DNA of 24,489 nt from CAZAQV01 sp964487255. Lineage in GTDB: Bacteria > Myxococcota_A > Polyangia > Polyangiales > CAZAQV01. The position numbers were made by a program, and so were the translations under genes. The stretch covers positions 1 to 24,489 of the forward strand of contig CAZAQV010000046.1 in NCBI GenBank assembly GCA_964487255.1, written 5' to 3'. Below the pieces are notes generated by a model. The model was not told where the DNA came from, made no database searches, and saw only the letters and a list, made by a program, of their open reading frames with translations. Positions 15,481-24,374 of this stretch are shown in pieces (positions within the stretch are counted from its first letter, which is position 1; each line of letters begins with the position of its first letter).

Positions 15481-15590
15481 GTGGTTCCCCTCTACCCTAC
15501 TCCGCGGTGGGAGCTTCCGCAACTACGGTGGGATGTGGAGCTTAGGCCAGCTTTCGTCTGAGGTTGATCACGGGGTCCGGCCACTGGGTC

Positions 15591-16757
15591 CTACTCCCTG
15601 GACAACCCCAGCGCGCTCAAGGGATATCTCCTCAGAGTCTGCAGCCCCCATTCATCCTCCATGACGGAGAACACCGCGTCGGCGGCCAGCGACACAATCG
15701 TCTCGTTGGGCTGGAGCACCAGCACGCCCTCGCGTCGCCCCTCGCTGTTGATCAGATCGTACCTCGGGCGGTTCTCGCCGGCTCTTGGCGTACGCCAAAC
15801 CAATACGCCTCCATCCGGTGCCGCAAACACCACCGGCACCTGGGAAGCCGGACGCGGCAGGAATGGGGGCAGCGTCTCCGGCCAACCTGACAGGATGGAT
15901 GGGTCACAGTTCGGCCGGTCCACGCCGAAGTAATTCCGCATCGTAAAGCACTTCGTTTCTCTGTCGACTCTCGTTCGTTCAAATTCGATCGACGGGCCGA
16001 CCGACCACTGCCCGTCTGGCCTGCGCCACCGCACGTGATACGGATCGTGCCACACCACTGCCGTAGTTCCGTCAGAATACACGACGGCCTGTGGCCGGGT
16101 GGAGAGGGGGTTGGCGCCCACCCACCACGGATACATCGCAATGCCCTCGACCATGGCTTGATGGCCATCTGCGTCCCCCGGCAGGCGAGCAATTGTATCC
16201 AGACTTTCCCGAGCCCGGTCTCCCATGATCAGGAACACCGAATCAGGATAGCCAGGCGTACCGTCCCGAGGAATGGTAAAGGTGGCTTCACCGACTACGT
16301 GAGAACCAGCATCGACCCCGACAATCTCTGGCAGCATATGGCGGTTGATGACGGATCTTCCGGTCACCGTCTCGACCACCTCGCTGCCTTTGAAAAGCAG
16401 CCACCGGCGGGTGATGGCGTCCACGAACAGGGTGGAATCGGCTCTCAACGGGAACACTGACCCGACACCCTCCATCTCTCCTGGCCCTTCCCCAGTGCGT
16501 GCCGCAGGCCTCGCCTCGGTTCCGTCCCACTCGAGGAACAGGAGCCCCTCCGTACGATCCGCCACGATGACTCCGTCGTCCAACGCCCTGATTGAGTGGA
16601 CCGCTGTGAACTTCTTGTTCGAGGTCCAGCTGGGATCACCCAGGCGGACCTCTTGAGACCGTACCGGCTGGAAGGCACCTGTCCCCCCCAGTGTGGCGAC
16701 CGAGACGCCGAGCCAGACGGTGGCCCGGATTGATATGACGGTACTACGAACACTCAT
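15591..16757 (-). CDS. Exported beta-propeller-type protein (Sec signal peptide)
   Basis: From ATG at 16755-16757 the product has 388 residues. The frame is open further upstream, but that part encodes no signal peptide and overlaps a different ORF; GGAGAG just before this ATG supports it. The N-terminus MSVRSTVISIRATVWLGVSV is a signal peptide with probable cleavage after VRS-QEV, and there is no lipobox, unlike its neighbours. The mature part has propeller-like strands (IRALDDGVIVADRTEGLLFLEW, GEGPGEMEGVGSVFPL, STLFVDAITRRWLLF) and ends EDEWGLQTLRRYPL, like the gene at 14158. Two Cys residues (in ETKCFTMRNY and DRPNCDPS) may form a disulfide in the periplasm. Role unknown. Confidence 0.83.
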   Translation of the reverse strand: MSVRSTVISIRATVWLGVSVATLGGTGAFQPVRSQEVRLGDPSWTSNKKFTAVHSIRALDDGVIVADRTEGLLFLEWDGTEARPAARTGEGPGEMEGVGSVFPLRADSTLFVDAITRRWLLFKGSEVVETVTGRSVINRHMLPEIVGVDAGSHVVGEATFTIPRDGTPGYPDSVFLIMGDRARESLDTIARLPGDADGHQAMVEGIAMYPWWVGANPLSTRPQAVVYSDGTTAVVWHDPYHVRWRRPDGQWSVGPSIEFERTRVDRETKCFTMRNYFGVDRPNCDPSILSGWPETLPPFLPRPASQVPVVFAAPDGGVLVWRTPRAGENRPRYDLINSEGRREGVLVLQPNETIVSLAADAVFSVMEDEWGLQTLRRYPLSALGLSRE

Positions 16758-16905
16758 CGGGCTCTCCATCGCTCGATTCCCTGTTCTCGACCGATATCCG
16801 GCCGCCGGGGAGCGTATCCACCACGGTCCCGCCGTTCGTATCCAGATCCCCGCCGCATCCTGTGAGACCAAAAGACAACAAGGACAATCCAATCACCCAC
16901 ATCAT
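16744..16905 (-). CDS. Small lipoprotein ORF, likely remnant N-terminus of the propeller family
   Basis: A 53-residue frame starts ATG at 16903-16905 behind a strong GAGGAGG-type ribosome binding site (plus-strand CCTCCCTCCTC, 16911-16921). It encodes MMWVIGLSLLSFGLTGC, a signal peptide with lipobox LTGC (Cys17), then GTVVDTLPGGRISVENRE, which matches how some full-length propeller lipoproteins begin after the Cys. The frame stops at TAG (16744-16746), 14 bases inside the next gene, whose ATG (16757) lies within it. It could be a true small lipoprotein coupled to its neighbour, or the front of a lipoprotein gene whose body was replaced or frameshifted away. The strong start and intact lipobox argue that it is still translated. 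Confidence 0.55.
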   Translation of the reverse strand: MMWVIGLSLLSFGLTGCGGDLDTNGGTVVDTLPGGRISVENRESSDGEPDECS

Positions 16906-17120
16906 CCCGCCCTCCCTCCTCTGTACCTGCCGGCCTCTGAAAAACCCGCCTTTTGTTCCAGCGGATCCAAACCATCCTCAGCGAATGTACCTCGACCACC
17001 CGGGTCACAAGGGCTTTTGAACCGACGGAGACGTAGTCACCGTTTGCCTCCCGGCGGGTGCTCATCGACCGCCCCAGACCCGCGAGGGGCGTAGAACGAC
17101 CGCCGCACCTCCCGGCGGGC

Positions 17121-18386
17121 TCACCAGGCTGGCCGGCCGAAATCGTAAGTGACGCCCTCACCACCCCCTGTGCTCCTCCGGAGGGTCCCCACGAGCACGT
17201 AGGGCACATCGAACGAATCGGTGGCGACCACCGCGACCCGTTCGCCCCTGAAGGCGGGGATGGAATGCACCGAGATCGGAAGGGGGAACTCTACCGTACC
17301 CACAAGATGGCCAGAGTCGGAGTAGATCTCGAAGAACGGGGTGTCCTCTCGATATGTGCGGTCGGTCAACTGCACCAACACACCGCCATTCGGTAAGGGA
17401 TAAAGGCCGTGTAGAAGGGGCCGCGAGAAGTAAAAGTCATCCCACTCGTAACCGGCCCGACGGAGGGATGTCTCGATCGCCGACCGGTCCTCTCGGGTCA
17501 GCTCCGTAGCCGACCGGTGGTCCCCGACGATCACCACCGTCGTGTCCCCGCTCCAATCCCGGCGGTAGATTTCGAGCTTGTCCGACCTCCCAAACCACAG
17601 CCCCTTCTCATCGAAACTAAAGGCCGTAAACGTGTAGTAGTCCGGGGCATTCCCGAAGCCCACTCCGGGCCGAAACGGGAGGTCCCGGCTATGGAACGGC
17701 TGAAGGTCGAGTTGAGGGTAGGACTCTACGACGTTCCCCAGGGTGTCCATCACGTTGAAGTCCATCGAGATCAGCCGACCATTGAGGTCCGCTGATTGAT
17801 CAATGAACGTCGACCCCTCTCCCTGGAAGACCAGGCGCTTCTGCCTTTGTACCAGCGCTCCGAACGGACGCTGAGCGGTGCGGGCGAACGCCCCCGTGCT
17901 ATCGAACTTCGTGTAGCGACGGTCGAAGGCGTTCGCCACCCAGATACCGCCGTCGGGGGCGACGCCGAGGGCCGTGGGCTTGATCAGCTCGCCCGGGCCG
18001 CGTCCCGGTCCCGCGAGTTGCCGGACGAATGTGCCTGCGGAATCGAACAGCAGTAGGCGATCCCCGTAGTAGCTGTTCACGAGGAGCGAGCCGTCCGGGC
18101 GGAAGGTGAGGATCAGGTAGTCGTTCTGGAAGACCTCATCGCTCTCACCCGCCCCCAAACGAAAGTCCTCGACAAACTCGAACTCTGGGACGACCTCGCC
18201 GTTCGGATCAGGAAGGATGCGAACCGAGTCGGACAACGCGGTCCGTTCCGTTGAAACCCGCACCTGTTCACCCAACGGTACCGGGAGACCGCGGTCATCG
18301 GACGAGTCGCCGCCACAGGCAACCAAGCCAACCAAAGCAAGCAGAAGGGCCTTCCGCCTGACCCGGCCGTCAGATGGGTCTTTCAA
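17121..18386 (-). CDS. Putative lipoprotein, beta-propeller family, tandem paralogue A
   Basis: From TTG at 18384-18386, six bases after GGAGG, the precursor has 421 residues and starts MKDPSDGRVRRKALLLALVG, with lipobox LVAC (Cys24). The Cys is at exactly the same position in its tandem neighbour, which supports this unusual start over the longer open frame to 18512. Propeller strands include GSLLVNSYYGDRLLLFDSAG, FVRQLAGPGRGPGEL and GGIWVANAFDRRYTKFDSTG. A conserved region has WDDFYFSRPLLHGLYPLPNG and a last blade PYVLVGTLRRSTGG. It aligns with the gene at 18519 over its whole length, mostly with identical residues. Both probably bind similar ligands on the cell envelope; the ligand is unknown. 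Confidence 0.87.
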   Translation of the reverse strand: MKDPSDGRVRRKALLLALVGLVACGGDSSDDRGLPVPLGEQVRVSTERTALSDSVRILPDPNGEVVPEFEFVEDFRLGAGESDEVFQNDYLILTFRPDGSLLVNSYYGDRLLLFDSAGTFVRQLAGPGRGPGELIKPTALGVAPDGGIWVANAFDRRYTKFDSTGAFARTAQRPFGALVQRQKRLVFQGEGSTFIDQSADLNGRLISMDFNVMDTLGNVVESYPQLDLQPFHSRDLPFRPGVGFGNAPDYYTFTAFSFDEKGLWFGRSDKLEIYRRDWSGDTTVVIVGDHRSATELTREDRSAIETSLRRAGYEWDDFYFSRPLLHGLYPLPNGGVLVQLTDRTYREDTPFFEIYSDSGHLVGTVEFPLPISVHSIPAFRGERVAVVATDSFDVPYVLVGTLRRSTGGGEGVTYDFGRPAW

Positions 18387-18518
18387 GCGAAACCTCCGGC
18401 GCTGGATCAACGACTGAATCTGATCGCTCCTCTTGGATGCCGAGCGGCCTGCAACGTCCCGAGCCCGGCAGAGTGCTCCAAGAATGGCTCCCAGTCTGCA
18501 GGCCCCGTTCATTCTCCG

Positions 18519-19772
18519 CTAACCACCGCCGAAATCGTAAGCAGCCCCCGCATTGTTCTCCGACGTCCGCCGTAGGCTTCCCACGAGAACGTAGGGTACA
18601 TCGAACTGATCGGTGGCTACCACCGCGATCCGTTCCCCCTGAAATGCGGGGATCGCATGTACCGAAATGGGGAGCGGGAATTCCACCGTACCCACAAGCT
18701 GGCCGGAATCGGAGTAGATCTCGAAGTACGGGGTGTCTTCTCGACGCTTGCGGTCCGTCAACTGCACCAAGACACCGCCATTCGGCATGGGATAGAGGCC
18801 GTGTAGGAGAGGCCTCGAGAAGTAGAAGTCGTCCCATTCGAGACCCGCGCCACGGATAGCCGTCTCGATGACCGACCGGTCCACTCGGGTCAGCTCCGGG
18901 TCTTCCCGGTGGTCACCGATGATCACCAGTGTCGTGTCCCCACTCCACTCCCGTCGGTAGATCTGGAGATCATCGGATTGGCCGAACCACACTCCGTCCT
19001 CGTCAAAGCCGAAGACTGTGAAGGTGTAGTAATCCGGGGCACGGCCTAACCCTACACCGAATCGTGGAATATCCCGACTTTGAAAGGGCTTGACATCAAG
19101 ATGCGGATACGTCTCCAGAAGGTTCCCCACCGTATCCATCACGTTGAAGCTGACGGGTGTCATTCGCCCCCTGATCTCGGCGGCCTGATCAATGAAGGTC
19201 CCTCCGTCAAGAAAGATCAGCCGCTTTTGCTTCTGCACCACCACCCCAAACGGACGGGGTACAGTCCGAAGAAACTCACCCGTACTGTCAAACTTCGAGT
19301 ATCGCCTGTTGAACGCATGGGCCACCCAAATACTGCCATCGGGGGCCGTGCCGAGGGCAGTGGGGCTGCTCAACTCACCCGGTCCCCGACCAGGACCTGC
19401 GAGCTGTCGCACGAACTCTCCCGAAGCGTCGAACAGCAGGAGGCGATCCCCCCAATAGCCGGTTGTCACGAGCGACCCGTCGGACAGAAAGCTCAAGGTC
19501 AAGTAGTCATTTCGGAACAACTCTTCAAAGTCCCCGGTTCCTAAGCGGAAATCCTCCACGAACTCAAACTCTGGGATGAGCTCGCCGTTTGGATCTGGGA
19601 GGATGCGCACCGTGTCGGACAGGTCGGACACTTCCGTCGAGACCCGGACTTGTTTCCCCACCGGGACCGGGCTACCGCGGTCCCCGGACGAGTCGCCGCC
19701 GCAGGCCAGCACGCCGACAAGACCGAGGAGAGGGATTTTCCCTCTAACCAGGCGGCCGCATGTAACCTTCAC
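18519..19772 (-). CDS. Putative lipoprotein, beta-propeller family, tandem paralogue B
   Basis: This 417-residue precursor starts at GTG 19770-19772, seven bases after GGAG, reading MKVTCGRLVRGKIPLLGLVG with lipobox VLAC (Cys24). Mature sequence begins CGGDSSGDRGSPVPVGKQVRVSTE, nearly the same as paralogue A. Blades include GSLVTTGYWGDRLLLFDASG, GSIWVAHAFNRRYSKFDSTG and GGTFIDQAAEIRGRM. The shared WDDFYFSRPLLHGLYPMPNG block and last blade PYVLVGSLRRTSEN confirm a recent tandem duplication. Differences cluster in the loops between blades, which may reflect altered ligand preference. The 132-bp spacer to paralogue A and their separate ribosome binding sites suggest they can be expressed together. 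Confidence 0.88.
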   Translation of the reverse strand: MKVTCGRLVRGKIPLLGLVGVLACGGDSSGDRGSPVPVGKQVRVSTEVSDLSDTVRILPDPNGELIPEFEFVEDFRLGTGDFEELFRNDYLTLSFLSDGSLVTTGYWGDRLLLFDASGEFVRQLAGPGRGPGELSSPTALGTAPDGSIWVAHAFNRRYSKFDSTGEFLRTVPRPFGVVVQKQKRLIFLDGGTFIDQAAEIRGRMTPVSFNVMDTVGNLLETYPHLDVKPFQSRDIPRFGVGLGRAPDYYTFTVFGFDEDGVWFGQSDDLQIYRREWSGDTTLVIIGDHREDPELTRVDRSVIETAIRGAGLEWDDFYFSRPLLHGLYPMPNGGVLVQLTDRKRREDTPYFEIYSDSGQLVGTVEFPLPISVHAIPAFQGERIAVVATDQFDVPYVLVGSLRRTSENNAGAAYDFGGG

Positions 19773-19890
19773 ACCACAGCTCCGGCGCCGGAGTAAAGAT
19801 GGCTGCTCCTCAGGTGCCAGGTCGATCGGACCTCGACCACCCGGCTCATGAGGCGAACATGGGACGGAGATGTGCCCGGGTGCCCGTTCC

Positions 19891-21120
19891 TCACCGCATC
19901 TCTTCCGGAATCTCTACCACACGGACCGAAGGCAGCTCAAACTCATCGAGAGTCAGGACGACAAAATGACCATCTCCCACCGCCAGAATCTCGCTGGTAC
20001 CTGGGAACTCCGCCTGGCCCAAGAAGACGCCGTCTTCGGAAAGGAACCACCATTGCCCTGATGGCTCCCGAAAGGGCATGAACCGTCGGGCCCAGATCCG
20101 ACCATCAGCTGCTACCTGCAGCCGCTCAAAGGCAGGTCGGCCCTCGGGCTGAAGAGCTTCGTCGAAGAGGAACATCACCGGCAGTGGTTGATTGCTCTCC
20201 GTGGCTTCCGTCCGGGCATCGTCCCTCAACCGGCTTAACTCCTCTTCAGACAGCGCCTCGTCGGCATCCGGATACCGGAAGAGTTCCGTGACTCCATCCG
20301 TGGGATCGATGACTACAATTTCATGGCGCCGGCCTGTCGTCAGATAGAGACGATCGCCCCGAAATTCCACGGCGGTCGAGACGCCAAAGGGGGCAACCCA
20401 GATTCGCGGTCCCTCACCGATCATCTCGCGAGCGTCGGCCGTGTACAGGGTGTCCGAGGTGCCCGTATTTAGGTCCACCACCCGGACCAGTCCCGGGATC
20501 ACCACGCGTGCCGCACCGCCACTCCGCGCTTCCGTTCGCTGGCCGCCCCGGTCATACTCCCACGCCAGTACCCGTTGCCCTTCGAGGCGCCAAACGCGGT
20601 TCGGAGGCCGGGGAAACAGGGACGGTGGAAGAGTGAAGACATCAACCACGGTGCCATCCGCCGATATGTCCGTCATGCGTCCCAGGCGGGCATCGTAGAC
20701 TCGGATGAGCCCCTCTCTGGTTACATCAAGGGACACGGGACCCAGAAACTCTCCGGGTGCTTGCCCGGAACGGCCGACGATCGCGGCGGTTTCCCCATTC
20801 GAGTCAAAGATCACAACCTGACTCAACTGAGAGTCCAGGACCGCGACCGATCCGTTCGGGAGCAACTCTGCTGCAGTGACGCGTGACAAGTCTGGTGCCG
20901 ATTCGTCTCCACGTGCCGGGACTTCGAGGACGGGTCGGAGTCCAGCACGGACCGGCCCCCTCCAACTTGTTTGGGCCGTTGTGACGATTCTGATCCCGGC
21001 GGAATCCCGCTCGGTGTTCCCGATCTCGGTCTCCGAAGAACCGCAGGCAGCCAGACCGACCAAGCCGAGAGCAAGGGCGAAAGCCTGCCAACTGGCCAGT
21101 TGATCGGACAGGGCTTTCAC
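19891..21120 (-). CDS. Putative lipoprotein, 6-bladed beta-propeller family
   Basis: From GTG at 21118-21120 the precursor has 409 residues, with signal ALALGLVGLAAC (Cys26), then ERDSAGIRIVTT, the DSAGI motif shared with the gene at 11339. Blades include AELLPNGSVAVLDSQLSQVVIF, GRSGQAPGEFLGPVSLDV, GLIRVYDARLGRMTDISADG and a last blade ELPSVRVVEIPEEMR. The start is not certain: the same frame is open far upstream. GTG at 21193-21195 overlaps the transporter stop (GTGA) and has GGAG seven bases before it, but would give an over-long signal region; ATG at 21178-21180 is a third choice. Lying just behind the transporter it may be co-transcribed with the efflux operon, though its sequence type ties it to the propeller array. 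Confidence 0.82.
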   Translation of the reverse strand: MKALSDQLASWQAFALALGLVGLAACGSSETEIGNTERDSAGIRIVTTAQTSWRGPVRAGLRPVLEVPARGDESAPDLSRVTAAELLPNGSVAVLDSQLSQVVIFDSNGETAAIVGRSGQAPGEFLGPVSLDVTREGLIRVYDARLGRMTDISADGTVVDVFTLPPSLFPRPPNRVWRLEGQRVLAWEYDRGGQRTEARSGGAARVVIPGLVRVVDLNTGTSDTLYTADAREMIGEGPRIWVAPFGVSTAVEFRGDRLYLTTGRRHEIVVIDPTDGVTELFRYPDADEALSEEELSRLRDDARTEATESNQPLPVMFLFDEALQPEGRPAFERLQVAADGRIWARRFMPFREPSGQWWFLSEDGVFLGQAEFPGTSEILAVGDGHFVVLTLDEFELPSVRVVEIPEEMR

Positions 21121-21191
21121 GAGGAGGGAGGTCCCGCAGTCGCCGCGATCGATCCATTCCGTGTTGGCGGCGCAGCCCATGGGGGCGGCTC

Positions 21192-24100
21192 TCACGCCGA
21201 CGCTCCGGCGCCGGGAGGCGCCCCCACCGGGGCGGGCACGCTCGGCACGTCCGTCGCCCCCGCCCTCGCCTTCCACCCCTCCAGCACCCCGTAGACCGCC
21301 GGCGTGATGGTCAGGACGAAGAGCGTGGACGACAGCAGCCCCCCGATGAGGACCAGCGCCAGCGCGTCCCAGATGTTGGAGCCCGTGGCCTCCCCGAAGA
21401 GGACGAGAGGAAGAAGGCCCAGCACGGTGGTGGTGGTGGTCATGAGGATGGGCCGCACCCGCTCCAGCGTCCCCCGCACCACCGCCTCGGCCAGGGGCAG
21501 CGTCGGCGCCCGCCGGCGCACGCCGTTCACGTGATCCACCAGTAGGATAGCGTTGTTGACCACGATGCCGAACATCATGATCACCCCGATGTAGGCCTCC
21601 CGGGTGAAGGACGCCCCGGTGTAGAAGAAGATCAGGTAGACCCCGATCAGGGCCATGGGGACGGTGAGGATCACACAGAAGGGCTGGAGGAGGGACTCGA
21701 AGAGGGCCGCGGTGACCATGTAGACCAGCAGGAGCGCCAGCGCCACCACCATCCAGATCTGCTGGCGGTCCTCGGCGTCGATGAACCAGCCCACGTCGCC
21801 CTTCTCCACCGCGTAGCCCGGCGGCACCTCCGTGCCGTCGATGACCGCCTCGTGGAAGAGGTCGCCGAGCTTGGTGGGCCCCCGGAACTCGTAGGCCACG
21901 GTGCGCTCGTACTGCTGGTTCTCCCGGCGGATGCGGGCCAGGACGTCCCGGCTCTCCACGCGCACCACGTCGCCCAGGCGGATGCGCCGCCCCGAGGGGG
22001 TGTCGACGAGGGTCTCCCGGAGGGCCAGGACGTCCATGTCCTCGTTCTCCTCCAGCTTCACCTGGTACTGGACCTCCTCGCCGCCGAGCTTGAGGAAGGA
22101 GAAGCCGGCGCTCCCGCCCACCGCCGTCCGGAGGCGCTTCACCAGGTCCTCCACCGTGAGGTCGTAGACCGCCAGGCGGGCCCGGTCCACGACCACGACG
22201 AACTCGCTTGCCTTGTCCCGGGTGAAGCGCCGGGAGGAGGCGTTGGTGTCCACCTCCTGGACCCGGGAGAGCCGCTCCAGCCGCTGGCCGATGTTCTCCG
22301 CGATGTCCCGCACCCGCTCGTAGTTGTAGCCCAGGACGGTGATGGCGTAGTTGGGCGGCGAGGACCCGCCCCCGTAGAACGACGGGCCGTAGCCGTAGAC
22401 CCGCACCTCCGCGCCGGTGAAGGAGTGGCTGTACGCCACCATCTGCTCCTTGATGGCCACCGGGACCGCCGTCGTCTCCAGCGAGTCCGGGAAGGTGATC
22501 TCCAGGTAGCCCCGGTTGGCCTGGACGTCGGCGGTGAACTGCTCCACCTCGGGCATGGCCGCCACCTTCTCCTCGAAGAAGGCCACCAGCTCGTCGGTGC
22601 GCTCCAGGCTCGAGCCCCGGGGCAGATCGATCATGACGCTGATGTACGTGCGCGAGCCCCATCCCCCGCCCCACATGGCCCAGGTGCTCACGTACTTGTC
22701 GAAGAGGTGCCAGGAGCCCCCGAAGACGGCCACGGTGAGGAGCACCGCGAACCAGGGGTGACGCACCGTGAACCCCACCACGTCGGCGTAGAAGCGGAGA
22801 TAGAGGGGGCGGGTGTCGGAGGAGGCGGGTTCGACAGGGCCGGCCGCGGGCGTGACCGCAGCATATCGGCCCCCTCCTGCCGCCAGCGCCCTCGCCGTCA
22901 GGCCGGGAATGAAGGTGAAGGCCACGAAGAGCGACGCCACCAGCGTCAGCGCCACGACCACGGCCAGGGGCACGTAGAAGACGCGGAGCTCGCCCTGGAG
23001 GTAGACGAAGGGCACGAAGACGATGAGCGTCGTGGCCGTGGAGGCCAGGATGGGCAGGACCACCTCCCGGGCGCCCTCCGCGGCGGCCGCCGCGGCGGGG
23101 CGGCCTTCCTGGCGCTTCCGCCAGACGTTCTCCAGGACGACGATGGAGTTGTCCACGATGAGCCCGAAGCCCATGGCCAGCCCCATGAGCGTCAGGAGGT
23201 TCAGCGTGAGCCCCCCGAAGTAGATGAGGTTCAGCGCGATGAGGACGCTGAAGGCGATGGTGGCGAAGACCAGCGCCGCCGAGCGCACCGAGCGCAGGAA
23301 GGCCAGGAGCACCAGGAAGATCACCAGCGCGCTGAAGAGGGCGCGGGTGCGGAGGTCGGTCAGCTCGTCCCGGATGTCCTCGCTCTCGTCGTCCTCCAGG
23401 ATGAAGCGGGCCCCGTAGGGGTTGAGCCGCTCCAGCCTGGCCATGCGCGCCTTCACCGAGTCGGCCACGGCCACCGTGTTGGCCCCCAGGCGCTTCGTGA
23501 GCGTCAGGGTGACGGCCGGACGCCCGTCGATGCGGCTGAAGCTCCGGGCCTCCTCCCAGGTGTCGTGGACCGTGGCCACGTCCCGGACGCGCACCGGCGT
23601 GCCCCCCACGGCCAGGAGCACGGCGTCGCGCACCGCCTGGGCGTCGTCGGGGCGGTTCACGATGGTCACCGTCCACTCGCTCCCGGCCTCCCGCACCGCG
23701 CCGGCCTCCCGGACCAGGTCCAGGTCGCGGATGGCCCGTTGGACCTCCCACGGCTGGAGCTCGAGGGAGGCCAGCGTCTCGGCGTCGACCCGGATCTCGA
23801 GCCGGCGCTCCCGCCCGCCTCCCACCCGGGCCACGGCCACCCCCTCCACCTGCTGGACCTCGGGCGCCACCACGTCGTCCACGTGCTGGCGGAGCGCCTC
23901 CAGGGTGTAGGGGCCGGTGAAGGTGTAGCGGAGGAAGGGGCGGTTCTGCTCGGCGAACTCCTCGGGGACGTAGGGCTCCACCACCACCCGCCCCACCTCC
24001 CGGGGCAGCTCGTCCTCCAGCGCCGCCAACCGCTCCGAGAGGTCGAGGCGGGCGAAGTCCATGTCGGTGTCCCGGGCGAACTCCACCTGGATGTCGGCCT

Positions 24101-24368
24101 GCCCGGAGGAGTTCTGCTCGTACGACTCGGAGACGATGGTCTCCACCCCGCGAACCTGCTGGATGGCCGCTTCCAGCGGCGAGGTCAGGAAGGCCTCCAC
24201 GGTTTCGGGGCTGGCTCCGGGCCAGCTCGCCCGCACGGTGAGCTGGGGAAGCTGGGTGTCGGGGAGCAGCTCGATGGGGATGTTGCCCCACGCCGCCACG
24301 CCCAGGAGGGCCACGGCCAGGTAGGTCATGGTCACGGCCACCGGCCGCCGGATGCTGGCGCGGATCAT
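21192..24368 (-). CDS. RND-family efflux transporter permease (AcrB/CusA-like superfamily)
   Basis: The 1058-residue protein is full length for an RND pump subunit. It begins MIRASIRRPVAVTMTYLAVA (first TM helix), then a large periplasmic loop (about 30-340) starting with IPIELLPDTQLPQLTVRASW. A TM cluster at about 344-490 carries GLIVDNSIVVLENV (402-415), where the usual proton-relay Asp-Asp pair is Asp406-Asn407. A second periplasmic loop follows, then the C-terminal TM cluster with MMFGIVVNNAILLVDHVN and TTTTVLGLLPL. It exports small hydrophobic or amphiphilic compounds using the proton gradient, together with an adaptor and an outer membrane channel. ATG at 24366-24368 lies six bases after the upstream stop, so it is in an operon with the adaptor. 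Substrate cannot be predicted. Its GC content is visibly higher than that of the propeller genes. Confidence 0.95.
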   Translation of the reverse strand: MIRASIRRPVAVTMTYLAVALLGVAAWGNIPIELLPDTQLPQLTVRASWPGASPETVEAFLTSPLEAAIQQVRGVETIVSESYEQNSSGQADIQVEFARDTDMDFARLDLSERLAALEDELPREVGRVVVEPYVPEEFAEQNRPFLRYTFTGPYTLEALRQHVDDVVAPEVQQVEGVAVARVGGGRERRLEIRVDAETLASLELQPWEVQRAIRDLDLVREAGAVREAGSEWTVTIVNRPDDAQAVRDAVLLAVGGTPVRVRDVATVHDTWEEARSFSRIDGRPAVTLTLTKRLGANTVAVADSVKARMARLERLNPYGARFILEDDESEDIRDELTDLRTRALFSALVIFLVLLAFLRSVRSAALVFATIAFSVLIALNLIYFGGLTLNLLTLMGLAMGFGLIVDNSIVVLENVWRKRQEGRPAAAAAAEGAREVVLPILASTATTLIVFVPFVYLQGELRVFYVPLAVVVALTLVASLFVAFTFIPGLTARALAAGGGRYAAVTPAAGPVEPASSDTRPLYLRFYADVVGFTVRHPWFAVLLTVAVFGGSWHLFDKYVSTWAMWGGGWGSRTYISVMIDLPRGSSLERTDELVAFFEEKVAAMPEVEQFTADVQANRGYLEITFPDSLETTAVPVAIKEQMVAYSHSFTGAEVRVYGYGPSFYGGGSSPPNYAITVLGYNYERVRDIAENIGQRLERLSRVQEVDTNASSRRFTRDKASEFVVVVDRARLAVYDLTVEDLVKRLRTAVGGSAGFSFLKLGGEEVQYQVKLEENEDMDVLALRETLVDTPSGRRIRLGDVVRVESRDVLARIRRENQQYERTVAYEFRGPTKLGDLFHEAVIDGTEVPPGYAVEKGDVGWFIDAEDRQQIWMVVALALLLVYMVTAALFESLLQPFCVILTVPMALIGVYLIFFYTGASFTREAYIGVIMMFGIVVNNAILLVDHVNGVRRRAPTLPLAEAVVRGTLERVRPILMTTTTTVLGLLPLVLFGEATGSNIWDALALVLIGGLLSSTLFVLTITPAVYGVLEGWKARAGATDVPSVPAPVGAPPGAGASA

Positions 24369-24374
24369 GGCGCC

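Noticed and set aside
19891..24291. A continuous 1466-codon minus-strand frame
   Set aside because: Only its last part (from about 21120 down to 19891) looks like protein. The upstream two thirds is a Gly/Arg/Ala-rich out-of-frame shadow of the RND transporter gene caused by high GC.
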